In this document: piece after piece, positions 32,590 to 42,008 of the stretch
How positions within the stretch are numbered: position 1 is the stretch's first letter
How the letters are laid out: each line of letters begins with the position of its first letter
From: Xanthostigma xanthostigma
Taxonomy: Eukaryota > Arthropoda > Insecta > Raphidioptera > Raphidiidae
Length of the DNA stretch: 64,000 nt
Assembly (NCBI GenBank): GCA_963575645.1
Contig: OY754466.1
Location: 2,520,001 to 2,584,000 of the forward strand
Reading direction: 5' to 3'
Made by a program: the position numbers and the translations under genes
Notes under the pieces: model-generated
Databases searched by the model: none
What the model was told of the DNA's origin: nothing
Seen by the model: the letters and a program-made list of their open reading frames with translations, nothing else

Positions 32590-32780
32590 GTATCTACGAG
32601 GCTATTTTTTAAAGGCACCAAATCTTGAGGTGACTTGGGGGTAGTTCCATCTAGCGAATCTAAAAGTTAGAGGGTTGTATTTCCTTAATTTTTGAAAAAA
32701 ATTTCCCCTAAAAATTCTTAAAACGAAATATAATATATATTAGATATCGAGTCCATCGAGATAATTATTAATAAATACCT

Positions 32781-33047
32781 TGTGAATGTAATAAGTGCTA
32801 TGTGGAGCAAACAAAACAATTACTTAAACATATAATTTACCAATACAGAATGAACTGTAGAAATATAAATTTATTAAGTGATAATAAGACCGCGTTGTCA
32901 TCTCATGATTTCGACACTGGACATAAATTTCTATTTGATGAAGTTCAAATATTAGATAAGGAGTCAAATTGGAAGAAACGCAATATCAGTGAAATGTGTT
33001 TTATTAGCAAAAACAATAATAGTAACAGATACTCAAAATTTAAGTAG
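32781..33047 (+). pseudogene. Penelope-like GIY-YIG endonuclease fragment
   Basis: The frame reads CECNKCYVEQTKQLLK, then HDFDTGHKFLFDEVQILDKE and KKRNISEMCFI. This is the order of the Penelope C-terminal nuclease: CYVGQTKR (here G is E), the conserved histidine and D/N-W-D..ILD block, and the KR.ISEM helix. The reverse transcriptase part is missing and the frame opens after a stop just upstream. It is a 5'-truncated, inactive copy. Terminal Penelope-type fragments lie elsewhere at 38897, 50808 and 60180. Confidence 0.7.
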
Positions 33048-33111
33048 TCAGTATAACTATGTAATGAAATTGAACTAACTTTCGTATTTTTATTTTTATT
33101 TATTGTTTAAA

Positions 33112-33265
33112 ATGTATATGTCGCCGGGATATTGTCAAACCCGTGATATTATAATTTCACTTAGTGAAATTATAATATCACGAATCTTTGTCAATCGTGA
33201 TATTGTAATTTCACTAGTGAAATTACAAAATCACGGATTTGACAATATCCCGGCGACATATACAT
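33112..33265. other. 154-bp compound palindrome with two inner hairpins
   Basis: Outer arms ATGTATATGTCGCCGGGATA and TATCCCGGCGACATATACAT are perfectly inverted over at least 27 bp. Between them lie two hairpins: CGTGATATTATAATTTCAC with its complement (33142-33182), and CGTGATATTGTAATTTCAC with a near complement (33196-33235). The whole can fold as a cruciform with two loops. It probably is a very short MITE inserted just after the Penelope fragment. Confidence 0.75.
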
Positions 33266-33386
33266 ATAAACTTGTTGCCATGTTTTTGTCTTATGTACCT
33301 GAACTTTTGTTAAATGCTATGGTTAGTAATTAATGTTTATTTTCATAATTATTGTTTCAAATTTTCACATTTTGCACTTGAAAAAA

Positions 33387-34049
33387 TTGGTTGTCTGTAA
33401 AGTCGGTTTACGGACGATAGTTTTACGTGATAACGTATTCCGTAATACATAACCTAAACCTCCCAAAATTTGGTTTCAATCCGCTTATCCTTGGTGTCGG
33501 AATGATAAGAAATGTCAAAAGTGACGTTTGCAACTGTCAAAGTATTATGTTCTAATAATAATTAGTTATTCCAATACTTAACTTAGAAGGCGTTGCATTT
33601 CACAAAATACTAATGTCAAAAAATTGAATTAAACATTAGAAATGCAGCCGTTTTCATGTTAAGACAAGACATACGTTATATTCTAATTTCCATGTACGGC
33701 AAACAAAGACGACCGACCGCGTCGCGCCATGCATTAGACAACATTGCATTTATATTTTATACAGCTATTTTTCTATATAAATTTGTATAAAAAAACTGTT
33801 TAGGCAAATTCTGTTATACGAAATCTATGTAAAATGTTCTCCTCTTTCGTTTAAGACTGGTTTCAAACCGATCTGATTTAAATTGAGCGAGAAATTAGCA
33901 AAAAGCACGCACAGGGTCAGGCGGAACGTTACGCGTTACGAACGTTAGGAACGTTACTACCGTTACACTTTTTCGTGCATGCAGCCGGTGTTTTATCAAT
34001 TTATAAGATTGGTGATTCATCAATTTATAAGACGTTATCACGTCAAAAA
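33387..34049 (+). mobile_element. TTGGTTGTCTG-family element, 663-bp copy
   Basis: This is the longest copy. The 5' end TTGGTTGTCTGTAAAGTCGG is followed by the ACGTGATAACG block. The 3' end is CGTGCATGCAGCCGGTG, then TATAAGACGTTATCACGTC and A-run. The interior contains AATTTGGTTTCAATCCGC and a run of AACGTTA-type repeats near 33920-33965. It has no coding capacity. Confidence 0.7.
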
Positions 34050-34507
34050 ATCTAAATCTATAGACGAAACGTCGTACGCTAAATAAATAACTTTTTGTCC
34101 ACAATCCTGCGATTTTTATTAATAATAAAATATAATTATCGAAGCAGGTGACGTGTCGACATCCAGGAAAGGTTATTGTATTAATGGTGTTTATGTGCGT
34201 ATTTACGACAGAATTAAATCAAAAGGTGTGAAATGTTTGCACAGCCCTCGACTGGTACAATACAGGATACAAACGTTGACTGAATAACAATATTACCATA
34301 CACAAAACAGAATGGAGGCAGAAGGCATTTATCGCGCTAAGCGTTTAGCAAACAAAAGGATCTCCTATACTTGATAGATAATACATAAACACACATCGCA
34401 TAATATATTATATACCTTCACTAAATTTAGGTATACATATACCTAGTACAGATAATAGAGAATTTTTTTTTGCACTATCCTACAACTTTTTTTCGTTTTC
34501 TTAAATA

Positions 34508-34921
34508 GGTTCAGTATCACGTACTGACCCTAAATGCACAAAATCCTTACAAATTAGGCGGGCAGAAGTGCCGCCATTTTGACAAAAACCGTTTCAGCCT
34601 ATATCTCCCTAACCGTGCACTTGAGGCCAAAAAAGGGAATAACCTTTATTGTAGATAAATAAATTTACTATCTTTTTTGTTCAATACTTTTTTTTTGTAT
34701 CACTTACCGTTTACGACTTATTCAACTATTACGATTTGTTTATTGACTTTTGGACCCATCTCTCTTCTAATAATTGTTTAAACAATATAATGCTAATGAC
34801 TTAAGTTTTAAATATACAAATTTTCTACAACTTTTACTTTAAACTTTTTTTTCTAAAATTAATATTTTCCAAGTTAAGTTAAGGATTTTGTGCATTTAGG
34901 GTCTATACGTGATACTGAACC
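34508..34921. mobile_element. TA-flanked MITE, 414 bp
   Basis: The ends GGTTCAGTATCACGTACTGA and TATACGTGATACTGAACC are inverted over about 43 bp, including ACCCTAAATGCACAAAATCC and its complement. TA lies at 34506-34507 and 34922-34923. No coding remains. Confidence 0.8.
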
Positions 34922-34924
34922 TAT

Positions 34925-35220
34925 TAAAATTGAAATTCCCCTAGCGACGAAAGACGTTTTTAAGTATTGCCCAGAAAATTACGCAGCCTATGTATACAAT
35001 AGACTACCTGAAATATTCCATTTTTAAAAGGAATGTAAAAACATTTTTATTAGAACGGGTCTTTTACAGCGTAGATGAATTTTTATGTTGCCAATAATTT
35101 TATTCTGTAATATTTTATATCGTGTAATTTATACGTTGTAATTTATGTTAATATTTTGTTGACGTGTCAAACAGATTTTGTATATCTCGACTGACAAAAT
35201 ATATATCTTATCTTATCTTA
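34925..35220 (+). pseudogene. LINE C-terminal fragment with TATCT tail
   Basis: VYNRLPEIFHF and, after a frameshift, KRNVKTFLLERVFYSVDEFL match the end of CR1/Jockey-group reverse transcriptase proteins, which close in FYSxxEFL. A 3' UTR and a (TATCT)n tail at about 35205-35220 follow. It is 5'-truncated and frameshifted. Confidence 0.7.
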
Positions 35221-35255
35221 TTTAAGAAAACGAGAAAAAGTTGTAGGATAGTGCA

Positions 35256-35928
35256 ATGTGGACGAAAATAACGACTCTATAACCTGTACTAATATAACAG
35301 GATCAGGAATAGGAGAAACCAGAAAAACGAACGATCAAAATTAAGCGTGTGGGTCAACGTTGTTTAAATCTTCTTCGTTGCCAGGCTTGTAAGTCGTGAT
35401 CCATTGTCAATATTTCTACTTACAACTGCAGCAAACTTGTGTTTTCTACTCGGTCGTAGTTTGCTATTCCGTGGTGTGCGGAATTTCAAGGTCGGCGTTG
35501 TTCGAAACCTATTCGGTTGCCATGGTTACAACGCCACAGTTTTTCCATGGAAGTAATGAGGATTTTAAATTTTGTTTGAAAATTGACAAACTTGTATGAG
35601 TTAGAAAATTTGTTTTCATTTTTAAGCAAAAACCCGAGCTTAAATTGTTAACTGCAAACGTCATAATTTTTCAATCATAAAGATCGTGTGTACTTCCACG
35701 GAAAATCTATCTAAGAAGTTGTCATTCAAATTTCAAGTCAATCGGACAAAAATTGAGCGAGATACGCTGTACACCAATTTGAAAAACATAGTTTCGAGAA
35801 AAACGCGTTTAAAGTTTGAAAACGTATTTCTTATATGAAATTTTAAAAATTTTTGAGAACTTTAATATATGCGTAAAAAAGCCGTAAATTTTTTTTTTTG
35901 ATCCGCCACCTAGAACTCGTAAAAAAAA
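35256..35928. other. Unassigned sequence with Penelope-like block
   Basis: Near 35360-35470 TTGCCAGGCTTGTAAGTCGT and CTACTCGGTCGTAGT recur in diverged form at 40690-40760. The rest is AT-rich with no recognisable frame. Confidence 0.35.
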
Positions 35929-36346
35929 TTGGTTGTCTGTAAAGTCGGTTTACGGACGATAGTTTTACGTGATAACGTATTCCGCTCGAATATCATATTT
36001 AATAATACATAACCTAAATTTTAGTAGCTTTCAAACTATATTTTTACCGACTAATAATTTGATCAACCAAAGCAAAATACATATTTTTAAGCAATTATAA
36101 AAGACATTTAAAAGAATGTATATATATTATATATTTGTTAACAAACCGTAAAATTTATCTGGCCATCTGTCAGATGTAGCTTTCGCTGGAACAGTCGAAA
36201 AAAATGTTGAACGCACACTACTCTCTGACGTCACGCGAGAAGAGAGAGACTATCGCTTATATCGCGCTCTCGCTTGCGGAACGTTACTCTTTTTCGTGCG
36301 TGCAGCCGGTGTTTCATCAATTTATAAGACGTTATCACGTCAAAAA
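35929..36346 (+). mobile_element. TTGGTTGTCTG-family element, 418-bp copy
   Basis: Termini as in the other three copies. The middle contains CTCTGACGTCACGCGAGAAG and GCGCTCTCGCTTGCGGAACG, a GC-rich block not present in the shorter copies. This shows that the copies differ by what they retain internally. Confidence 0.7.
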
Positions 36347-36426
36347 TTCACAAAAATAGCTTGTTTTTTTGAATCGACTGGGTAGTGTAACCCCTCAATT
36401 GCAGAACCAAAATTTGGCCACAGAAC

Positions 36427-36779
36427 ACACAAAGGGGAGAGTGGGGTCTGATTGGCACGGACCACTAATTGTTCAAGTACAGCTTGCACTTAATCGATTT
36501 TTCAGTTGTCGCTTGGGTAACCCCAGGTACGATTATGACGTCATATTGTATACGTCACGGCTGAGTGAATGAGCTGAAAGCACGATATGAATGCGATAGA
36601 ACACACAAAGGGGAGAGCGGGGTCTGATTGGCACGGACCACTAATTGTGCAAGTACAGCTTGCACTTAATCGATTTTTCAGTTGTCGCTTGGGTAACCCC
36701 AGGTACGATTATGACGTCATATTGTATACGTCACGGCTGAGTGAATGAGCTGGAAAAGCACGATATGAATGCAAGTAGT
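36427..36779 (+). repeat. 176-bp tandem duplication, two units
   Basis: Units start at about 36431 and 36607 (AAAGGGGAGAG) and are nearly identical. Each contains CTGATTGGCACGGACC, CTTAATCGATTTTTCAG and ATTATGACGTCATATTG, the last a consensus CRE/AP-1-type site. Few differences (for example GTGGGG to GCGGGG) indicate a recent duplication. It lies directly upstream of the GC-rich frame at 36844-37053. Confidence 0.8.
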
Positions 36780-36843
36780 GTGAAAACGATTAAGCTTCCG
36801 GGATTAAAAAGGGTAGCCAAGAGAGATCTTAGTTATAAGACGT

Positions 36844-37053
36844 TTGTTATGCGGCGCGCAAGGTCGTCGTTACAAAGTCATTAACGACGCGAACGCGGCA
36901 CCGCGCTGTGAACGCGGGGTGTGGAATCAGGTGTCGGTGCGGCAGCCGGAGGTGATGCCGCAAGAGAATCCGGATAATGACACACACGCTATGTACCTGT
37001 CCAAGAACAGACCTACCTACTTATACCTTCGGCGCGTGCCGAAGCTCTACTAA
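36844..37053 (+). CDS. GC-rich open frame, possible exon
   Basis: Seventy codons with G/C-rich third positions in a window that is otherwise AT-rich: CGAQGRRYKVINDANAAP, then CERGVWNQVSVRQPEVMPQ and an LRRVPKLY end. I do not recognise a family. It follows the 176-bp tandem duplication with paired TGACGTCA sites, which could be promoter elements. No splice site or homologue was visible, and the start (not ATG in this frame) is unclear. It may be an exon, a retrocopy fragment or an unusual repeat. Confidence 0.25.
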   Translation: MLCGAQGRRYKVINDANAAPRCERGVWNQVSVRQPEVMPQENPDNDTHAMYLSKNRPTYLYLRRVPKLY

Positions 37054-37146
37054 ATCCCTATCTTACAAAACACGTACATAAAAATTTAGTTTAAAAAACT
37101 AAAAAACACGCTTTTATAGCACATCGAACTAAAAAGTGAAAAATAA

Positions 37147-37769
37147 TCTATACTAATATATAAAGCTGAAGAGTTTGTTTGTTTGTTTGTTTGAACGCGC
37201 TAATCTCAGGAACTACTGGTTCAAATTGAATAAATTTTTTTTTGTTGGCTAGCCCATTTACCGAGGAATATATAGGCTATATAGTATTACGCTACGACGA
37301 TTAGGAGCGGAGCTTTAATGAAAAATGTTGCAAAAAGTATCTCAAAAATAAGCTTCTATTCATGTGAAATGCACTAACTAGATATACTCATATTAGTGAT
37401 GAAAGAACACAACCTCTGGTAGATCAATCGGTAGCGCATGCGACTGTCAATATCAGGGTCGTGGGTTCGAGCCCCACGTTGGGTGAATATATTTTTATTT
37501 TTTTTTTATTTTTTACATTGCTTTTTTCTAAGGCTTAGGTACATTTAAATTTATTTTAATTTTATTTAATTCATTTAAAAAAAATTATTCGTTAAAAAAA
37601 GTTTAAATACTGCTCTTTATCGACAAAAACTTTTGAACGGTAACTCCGATCATCATGAAATTTGGACACAATATTCATCTCGGTAAACTAAGATGAATGT
37701 GTGTACTCATGTCCCTTCCTTCCCCATTCATTCTTTTGCACCCGGGTGAAACCGGGCGGGACCGCTAGT
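37147..37769 (+). mobile_element. Helitron with complete ends and tRNA-Lys segment
   Basis: It starts A|TCTATACTAATATATAAAGC and ends GGGTGAAACCGGGCGGGACC GCTAG|T. The 3' hairpin is CCCGG/CCGGG, eight bases before CTAG. It sits in one arm of a fold-back whose other arm shows the uninterrupted sequence, so both ends are certain to within a few bases and there is no target duplication. The body contains a tRNA-Lys-like segment at 37412. No Rep or helicase is coded. It resembles the Lep1-type Helitrons of Lepidoptera. Confidence 0.85.
37412..37484 (+). pseudogene. tRNA-Lys-like sequence inside Helitron
   Basis: Nearly identical to 9232-9304: perfect T arm GTGGGTTCGAGCCCCAC, degraded D arm and altered anticodon loop CTGTCAA. 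It lies at the same internal position in the element. Confidence 0.7.
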
Positions 37770-38095
37770 TCTTAATATACAAGCAGAAAATAATAATGAA
37801 CAAAAAATATTAGTATTATTGTGAAAAAAGCGTGGGGCGCTCGATATACGAAAAATATAGCACAAAGCGCCTCACGCTTTTTTCACAATAATACTACTAT
37901 TTTTTGTTCATTATTATTTTCTGCTTATATTAAGAATTAATTATTTTTCACTTTTTAGTTCGATGTGCTATAAAAGCGTGTTTTTTAGTTTTTTAAACTA
38001 AATTTATTTTTCACTTTTTAGATCGATGCGCTATAAAACGCTAGAGTATTTTTGAGTAAAGATGATTTAACTAATAGTCATAGAGAGGTTCTTGA

Positions 38096-38338
38096 TAAGT
38101 GTACAAAGTTTAAATTAAATCTGTCCGTTTAAAGTGGGTCAAAATCGAGGCCAAAGGAGTCGATTACAAACATACATACAAACTTAATTATTTAATTCTG
38201 GCGATCCTGATCAAGGATAATGAGATAAACTTATCAAATTATTGTATTGTGACCGGTTCTTTATTAGTGTACAAAGTTTAAATTAAATCTGTCCGTTTAA
38301 AGTGGGTCAAAATCGAGCCCAAAGGAGTCGGTTAAAAA
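38096..38338 (+). repeat. Direct repeat between two fold-backs
   Basis: GTGTACAAAGTTTAAATTAA and TCTGTCCGTTTAAAGTGGGT followed by CAAAATCGAG and AAAGGAGTCG occur at 38096-38165 and again at 38269-38335, 173 bp apart. The units link the two fold-back elements. Confidence 0.7.
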
Positions 38339-38584
38339 ACACGCTTTATATCGAACTAAAAAGTAAAAAATATTTTTTTAAAATAAGCTTAAAACAATAA
38401 TGAATAAAAAATAGGTACTAGTATTATTGTGAAAAAGCGTGGGGTGCTCGATGTACGAAAATGTGGAACAAAGCGCCCCACGCTTTTTCACAATAATACT
38501 AGTATTTTTTATTCATTATTGTTTTAAGCTTATTTTAAAAAAAATATTTTTTACTTTTTAGTTCGATATAAAGCGTGTTTTTTT
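38333..38584. mobile_element. Fold-back palindrome, 252 bp
   Basis: An almost perfect inverted repeat: AAAAAACACGCTTTATATCG to CGATATAAAGCGTGTTTTTT, with centre GGTGCTCGATGTACGAAAAT. It is the same family as 37075-38010 but uninterrupted, and shows the intact architecture. Confidence 0.85.
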
Positions 38585-38896
38585 GTTTTTTTAAACTATA
38601 TTTATTTATTTGTAATAACTAAGTGGTGGCGGTGGTCTTTTGTTAAGCATATATACAATAGGAGAAGTGCGCCTCTCTATACTCTCCCACTTTAACTTGA
38701 CTTGGCATCTCGGTCTCCCAACACTTGTGCGAAATCACTGCGGATATACGCCTGTTTCGCAGACAGAAACGGTACTGAAAAGTTTCGCTTCCTTTATGAA
38801 ATATGTGTCGTTCCACCATGTCATCAAAGTTAGATTCCCTTAGAAAGTTTTCCCTCTCTAATGCCCACATTCACCGAACGTAAGTAGTTATTTATT

Positions 38897-39050
38897 CGAA
38901 TCTTTGATTAACGTCTGAATAGAGCTCTTCAAATAAATATAATTCTCGACCAATTTTTTTCAGACTATATATTGACATAAAAAATAAAATTATAAATCAA
39001 TATTACAAAAGATGACGTTTATGTCAATATACAGTGTGGTCACTGAAGTG
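38897..39050 (+). mobile_element. Penelope-type terminal fragment
   Basis: ATCTTTGATTAACGTCTGAA, AGAGCTCTTCAAATAAATAT and AAAGATGACGTTTATGTC match the module at 60180-60550 and 50808-50965. The GAAAC-containing core is lost in this copy. Confidence 0.5.
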
Positions 39051-39700
39051 TGCAGCATATGGGAAAATTTTTAATTAAATGCACAACCAAAATACAAATA
39101 TTGCCAAAAGTTGGAGCATGTCCGATAATCATTTTAGGTGCTCTTAGAATTGTTGAAACTCAAACAGCATAAAGGTGTTTAATATCGTTGCAACAAACAT
39201 AAAGTTTGTGATTCCATAAAAAATTAAAAATCTAAGTTAATTTTAAAAATATGCCTGAATTTGAACAAAGTTATGCGAAATTGATTTGATTTTGAATAAT
39301 GTATTAGTGTGTTTAAGGTAAGTATAAAAAAAAATTTTCAAAAAAATTATTCCTAATTTTGGTTTTTCAAAAAAAATTTTTTTTTTCTTAGAAGGCCATG
39401 TTTTGGTATTTGGGCATATCTTTTAATTCTAAACAACTTTTTCTTATAACATTTCGATGAATTTTTTGAAATAAGGACACTTTACACTTTATTCGCCTGA
39501 GAAAATAATAATGGCTGCCACAAAAATCATAATGCCTAACCTATAAACGTGGAGTATTATATCTACAGCTGCTGTTGTGAATTTATTTGTGTTGTTTATT
39601 AACCCTTTGTAAAAAATTTAAGTTTTGTGTGCAATAATTTGTGTTAGGATAAAACAATATTATTTTATGAAACTTTTTTTGGACATTTACATTAACGCCA

Positions 39701-40063
39701 TCGGTCGGATTTTTGGGTGAACGTCAAAATATTCAACAATATTCAGGAGTATAGTGCAGTGTATATTTATTCTTTAACTAACTTTTCCACCTGATATTTT
39801 GCTTGATGAATTAAAAGTAAATTTTATACTAACGAGTAAATTTGTTCCAAGACTAGTAACTTCTATCTTTGATAGTGTTCGATCGGTCGGATTTTTGGGT
39901 GAACGCCAAAACATTCAACAAAAAGAGCAAGGAGTATAGTGCAGTGTATATTCTTTAACTAACTTTTCTACCTGATATTTTGCTTGGTGAATTGAAAGTA
40001 AATCTTATTCTAATAAATAAATTTGTTCCAAGATTAGTAACATCTATCTTTAATAGTGTTCGG
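39701..40063 (+). repeat. 182-bp tandem duplication
   Basis: TCGGTCGGATTTTTGGGTGA begins each unit at 39701 and 39883. Both include GAGTATAGTGCAGTGTATAT and CTGATATTTTGCTTG. The second unit differs by about a dozen changes. Confidence 0.75.
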
Positions 40064-40351
40064 TGAACCTGGGCATTGAAAAGTTTTCCCTCTCTCTAAG
40101 AAATATTTCATTTGGTCTCATTTTCTACGCACCTAGATTTACACTGCCCGGTCAATTTATCTGGAATAAAATATGAATTGCGTGGATAAATGTCATGTAA
40201 GCGGTCGCATATAAAACATTTGTCAGTTGACAAATGTCTCCTTGTTCTTTGATGTTCTCCGCTTTATCTTACATATTTTGTACTTCCCCCAATGTCAACT
40301 TGACGTCGTACTCTTAACCTGACATATGTATATTATTCCATATTATACAGC

Positions 40352-41514
40352 GGTCCGGCCCGGTTTCACCCGGGCGCGACAGATATAATTCTGCAAAATG
40401 TATTTCGTTTGCGGCCCGGCATCGGAACTAATAGCTTCGAGCAAATTCTATACTAGATTTCTTTCTGAACTAATAGCTTTGACCAAATTCTATACTAGAT
40501 TTGTTTCTGAACTAATAGCTTTGAGCGAATACTTACAGATGTCGCTACTTGGTACTAAAACCGTTTTTATTGTTTGCTTCTGGACTAACAGCTTTGAGTA
40601 AATTCTACCAGATTTGTTTCTGAACTAATAGCTTTGAGCGAATTCTTACAGATGTCGCTAATTGGTACTAAAACAGTTTTTATTCAAATCTTCTTGGTTT
40701 CCTGGCTTGTATGCCGTGGTCCACTGATATTTTTCGTATTCTCTACTCGGTCGTAGTATGCTCTTCTACGACCGAGTAGAGAACACAAGCACGCTGACTA
40801 TAAAACACGGAAGTACCGCACTTGCCGACACACTTACCTGTGAGCAGCTTAGAAGGACACTTCGCCCGCTACCACATAATGACAATGTCTACCGCAGTTG
40901 TAGACGAAACGTCAGGTAGAAATAACAATGAACCACGGCGTACAAGCCCGAAAACCAAGAAGATTTGGATCAACACCGGCCGTGAAAGTCTACATACTTG
41001 GACAGTATTTATTGTTTGCTTCTGAACTAACAGCTTTAAGTAAATTCTACCAGATTTGCTTCTGAATTAATAGCTTTGAGTAAATTGTATCAGATGTCGT
41101 CACATGTTAGTAAAACAGTTTTTTTCGAAAAAGCACCGTAATTTTATACAAAATATTTAATAAACACTATCCTATATAAAGTTGGACAAAGCAAGGCAGA
41201 TTTACAAAATTTCATTAAAATCTGTTCAGTGGTTTCGGAGATAATGGAATTTTGTAAATGTGTCTTGCTTGCTCCAACTTACGCTATAGGATAGTTTTTA
41301 TTAAATATTTTGTACAAAATTACTGTTTTCTCAAAAAAACTGTTTTAATAACATGCAGCGACATCTGACAGCATACGCTCAAAGCTATTAGTTCAGAAGC
41401 AAATCTGGTAGAATTTGCTCAAAGCTGTATTAGTTCAGACGCCGGATCGCAAACGAAATACATTTTGCAGAATTATATCTATCGCACCCGGGTGAAACCG
41501 GGACGGGACGCTAG
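40352..41514. mobile_element. Two Helitron-like 3' ends in inverted orientation
   Basis: The right end is AAACCGGGACGGGACGCTAG|T at 41514. The left end CGGTCCGGCCCGGTTTCACC is its inverted counterpart with a damaged CTAG. Both flanks have tandem AACTAATAGCTTTGAGC-type units in opposite directions. The centre holds a hairpin CTACTCGGTCGTAG/CTACGACCGAGTAG (40741-40778). It also holds a Penelope-type tail with GTAGACGAAACGTC and CCGGCCGTGAAAGTC (40880-40990). Confidence 0.6.
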
Positions 41515-42008
41515 TTTCATTGTTAAGATTTGGAGCAGGTTCCTTTAAAAGAACAAAAACTTTTATTTAAAAAAAAAAAGTTATTTTGAACTATCACTAT
41601 GCGAGAGTTCACGGCACTCGAAAAGCAATATAACCATAAAACGTAAATAAAAATGTTTAAATTATTTACAATTTGGATTGCTATTCTAAAAATCAATAAT
41701 TGAAAATATAGAACTAAATCAAGATTCTTCTCCATTTCATAGAAACGCGCTTATATAAACAGAGGTTTCTATTAAAGCGGCCAGGGAGTGTAAGCAGTAG
41801 AAACCCGTTGAATTATAGAGTAACAAATCTGCTTGTATAAAAGTACTTTGAAATATACCGAAAATAAATTGTACATTTTGTCCTCGTAAAAGTACGTGGG
41901 ACTATGTAACTATGAGTAGGAGTTTGAAAATAAAAGTGAACAATAAAAAGGTTCATTGAAGTTAACCTTTTTTTTTTCTAAATGTTTTCGAAACGTTGGC
42001 CACATAGC

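Larger units (their letters stand above)
34471..35255. mobile_element. Nested composite with outer inverted repeats
   Basis: TGCACTATCCTACAACTTTT at the left and AAAAGTTGTAGGATAGTGCA at the right are inverted over about 35 bp. Between them sit a MITE (34508-34921) and a LINE 3' end (34925-35220). The outer pair is either an older MITE or a hairpin formed by two fragments. Confidence 0.6.
37075..38010. mobile_element. Fold-back element split by a Helitron
   Basis: The arms pair: AAAAAACACGCTTTTATAGC and ATCGAACTAAAAAGTGAAAA at the left match the inverse at 37930-38000. The inner part TATTGTGAAAAAAGCGTGGG pairs with CCTCACGCTTTTTTCACAAT. The left arm is interrupted at 37147-37769. A smaller relative is at 38333-38584. 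I associate this type with lepidopteran genomes. Confidence 0.8.
38860..40077. mobile_element. Element with 20-bp TIR and 17-bp flanking repeats
   Basis: AATGCCCACATTCACCGAAC at the left (38860-38879) is inverted at the right as GTTCGGTGAACCTGGGCATT (40058-40077). Immediately outside lie direct repeats GAAAGTTTTCCCTCTCT (38843-38859) and GAAAAGTTTTCCCTCTCT (40078-40095). The interior has a Penelope-type end (38897-39050) and a 182-bp tandem duplication (39701-40063). A 17-bp duplication is longer than for common DNA transposons. Confidence 0.45.

Noticed and set aside
40880..40915. Hammerhead ribozyme at the GTAGACGAAACGTC block
   Set aside because: The stem GTCTAC/GTAGAC and GAAAC are good, but the CUGANGA part reads ATAATGA with four extra bases, so the core is not intact.
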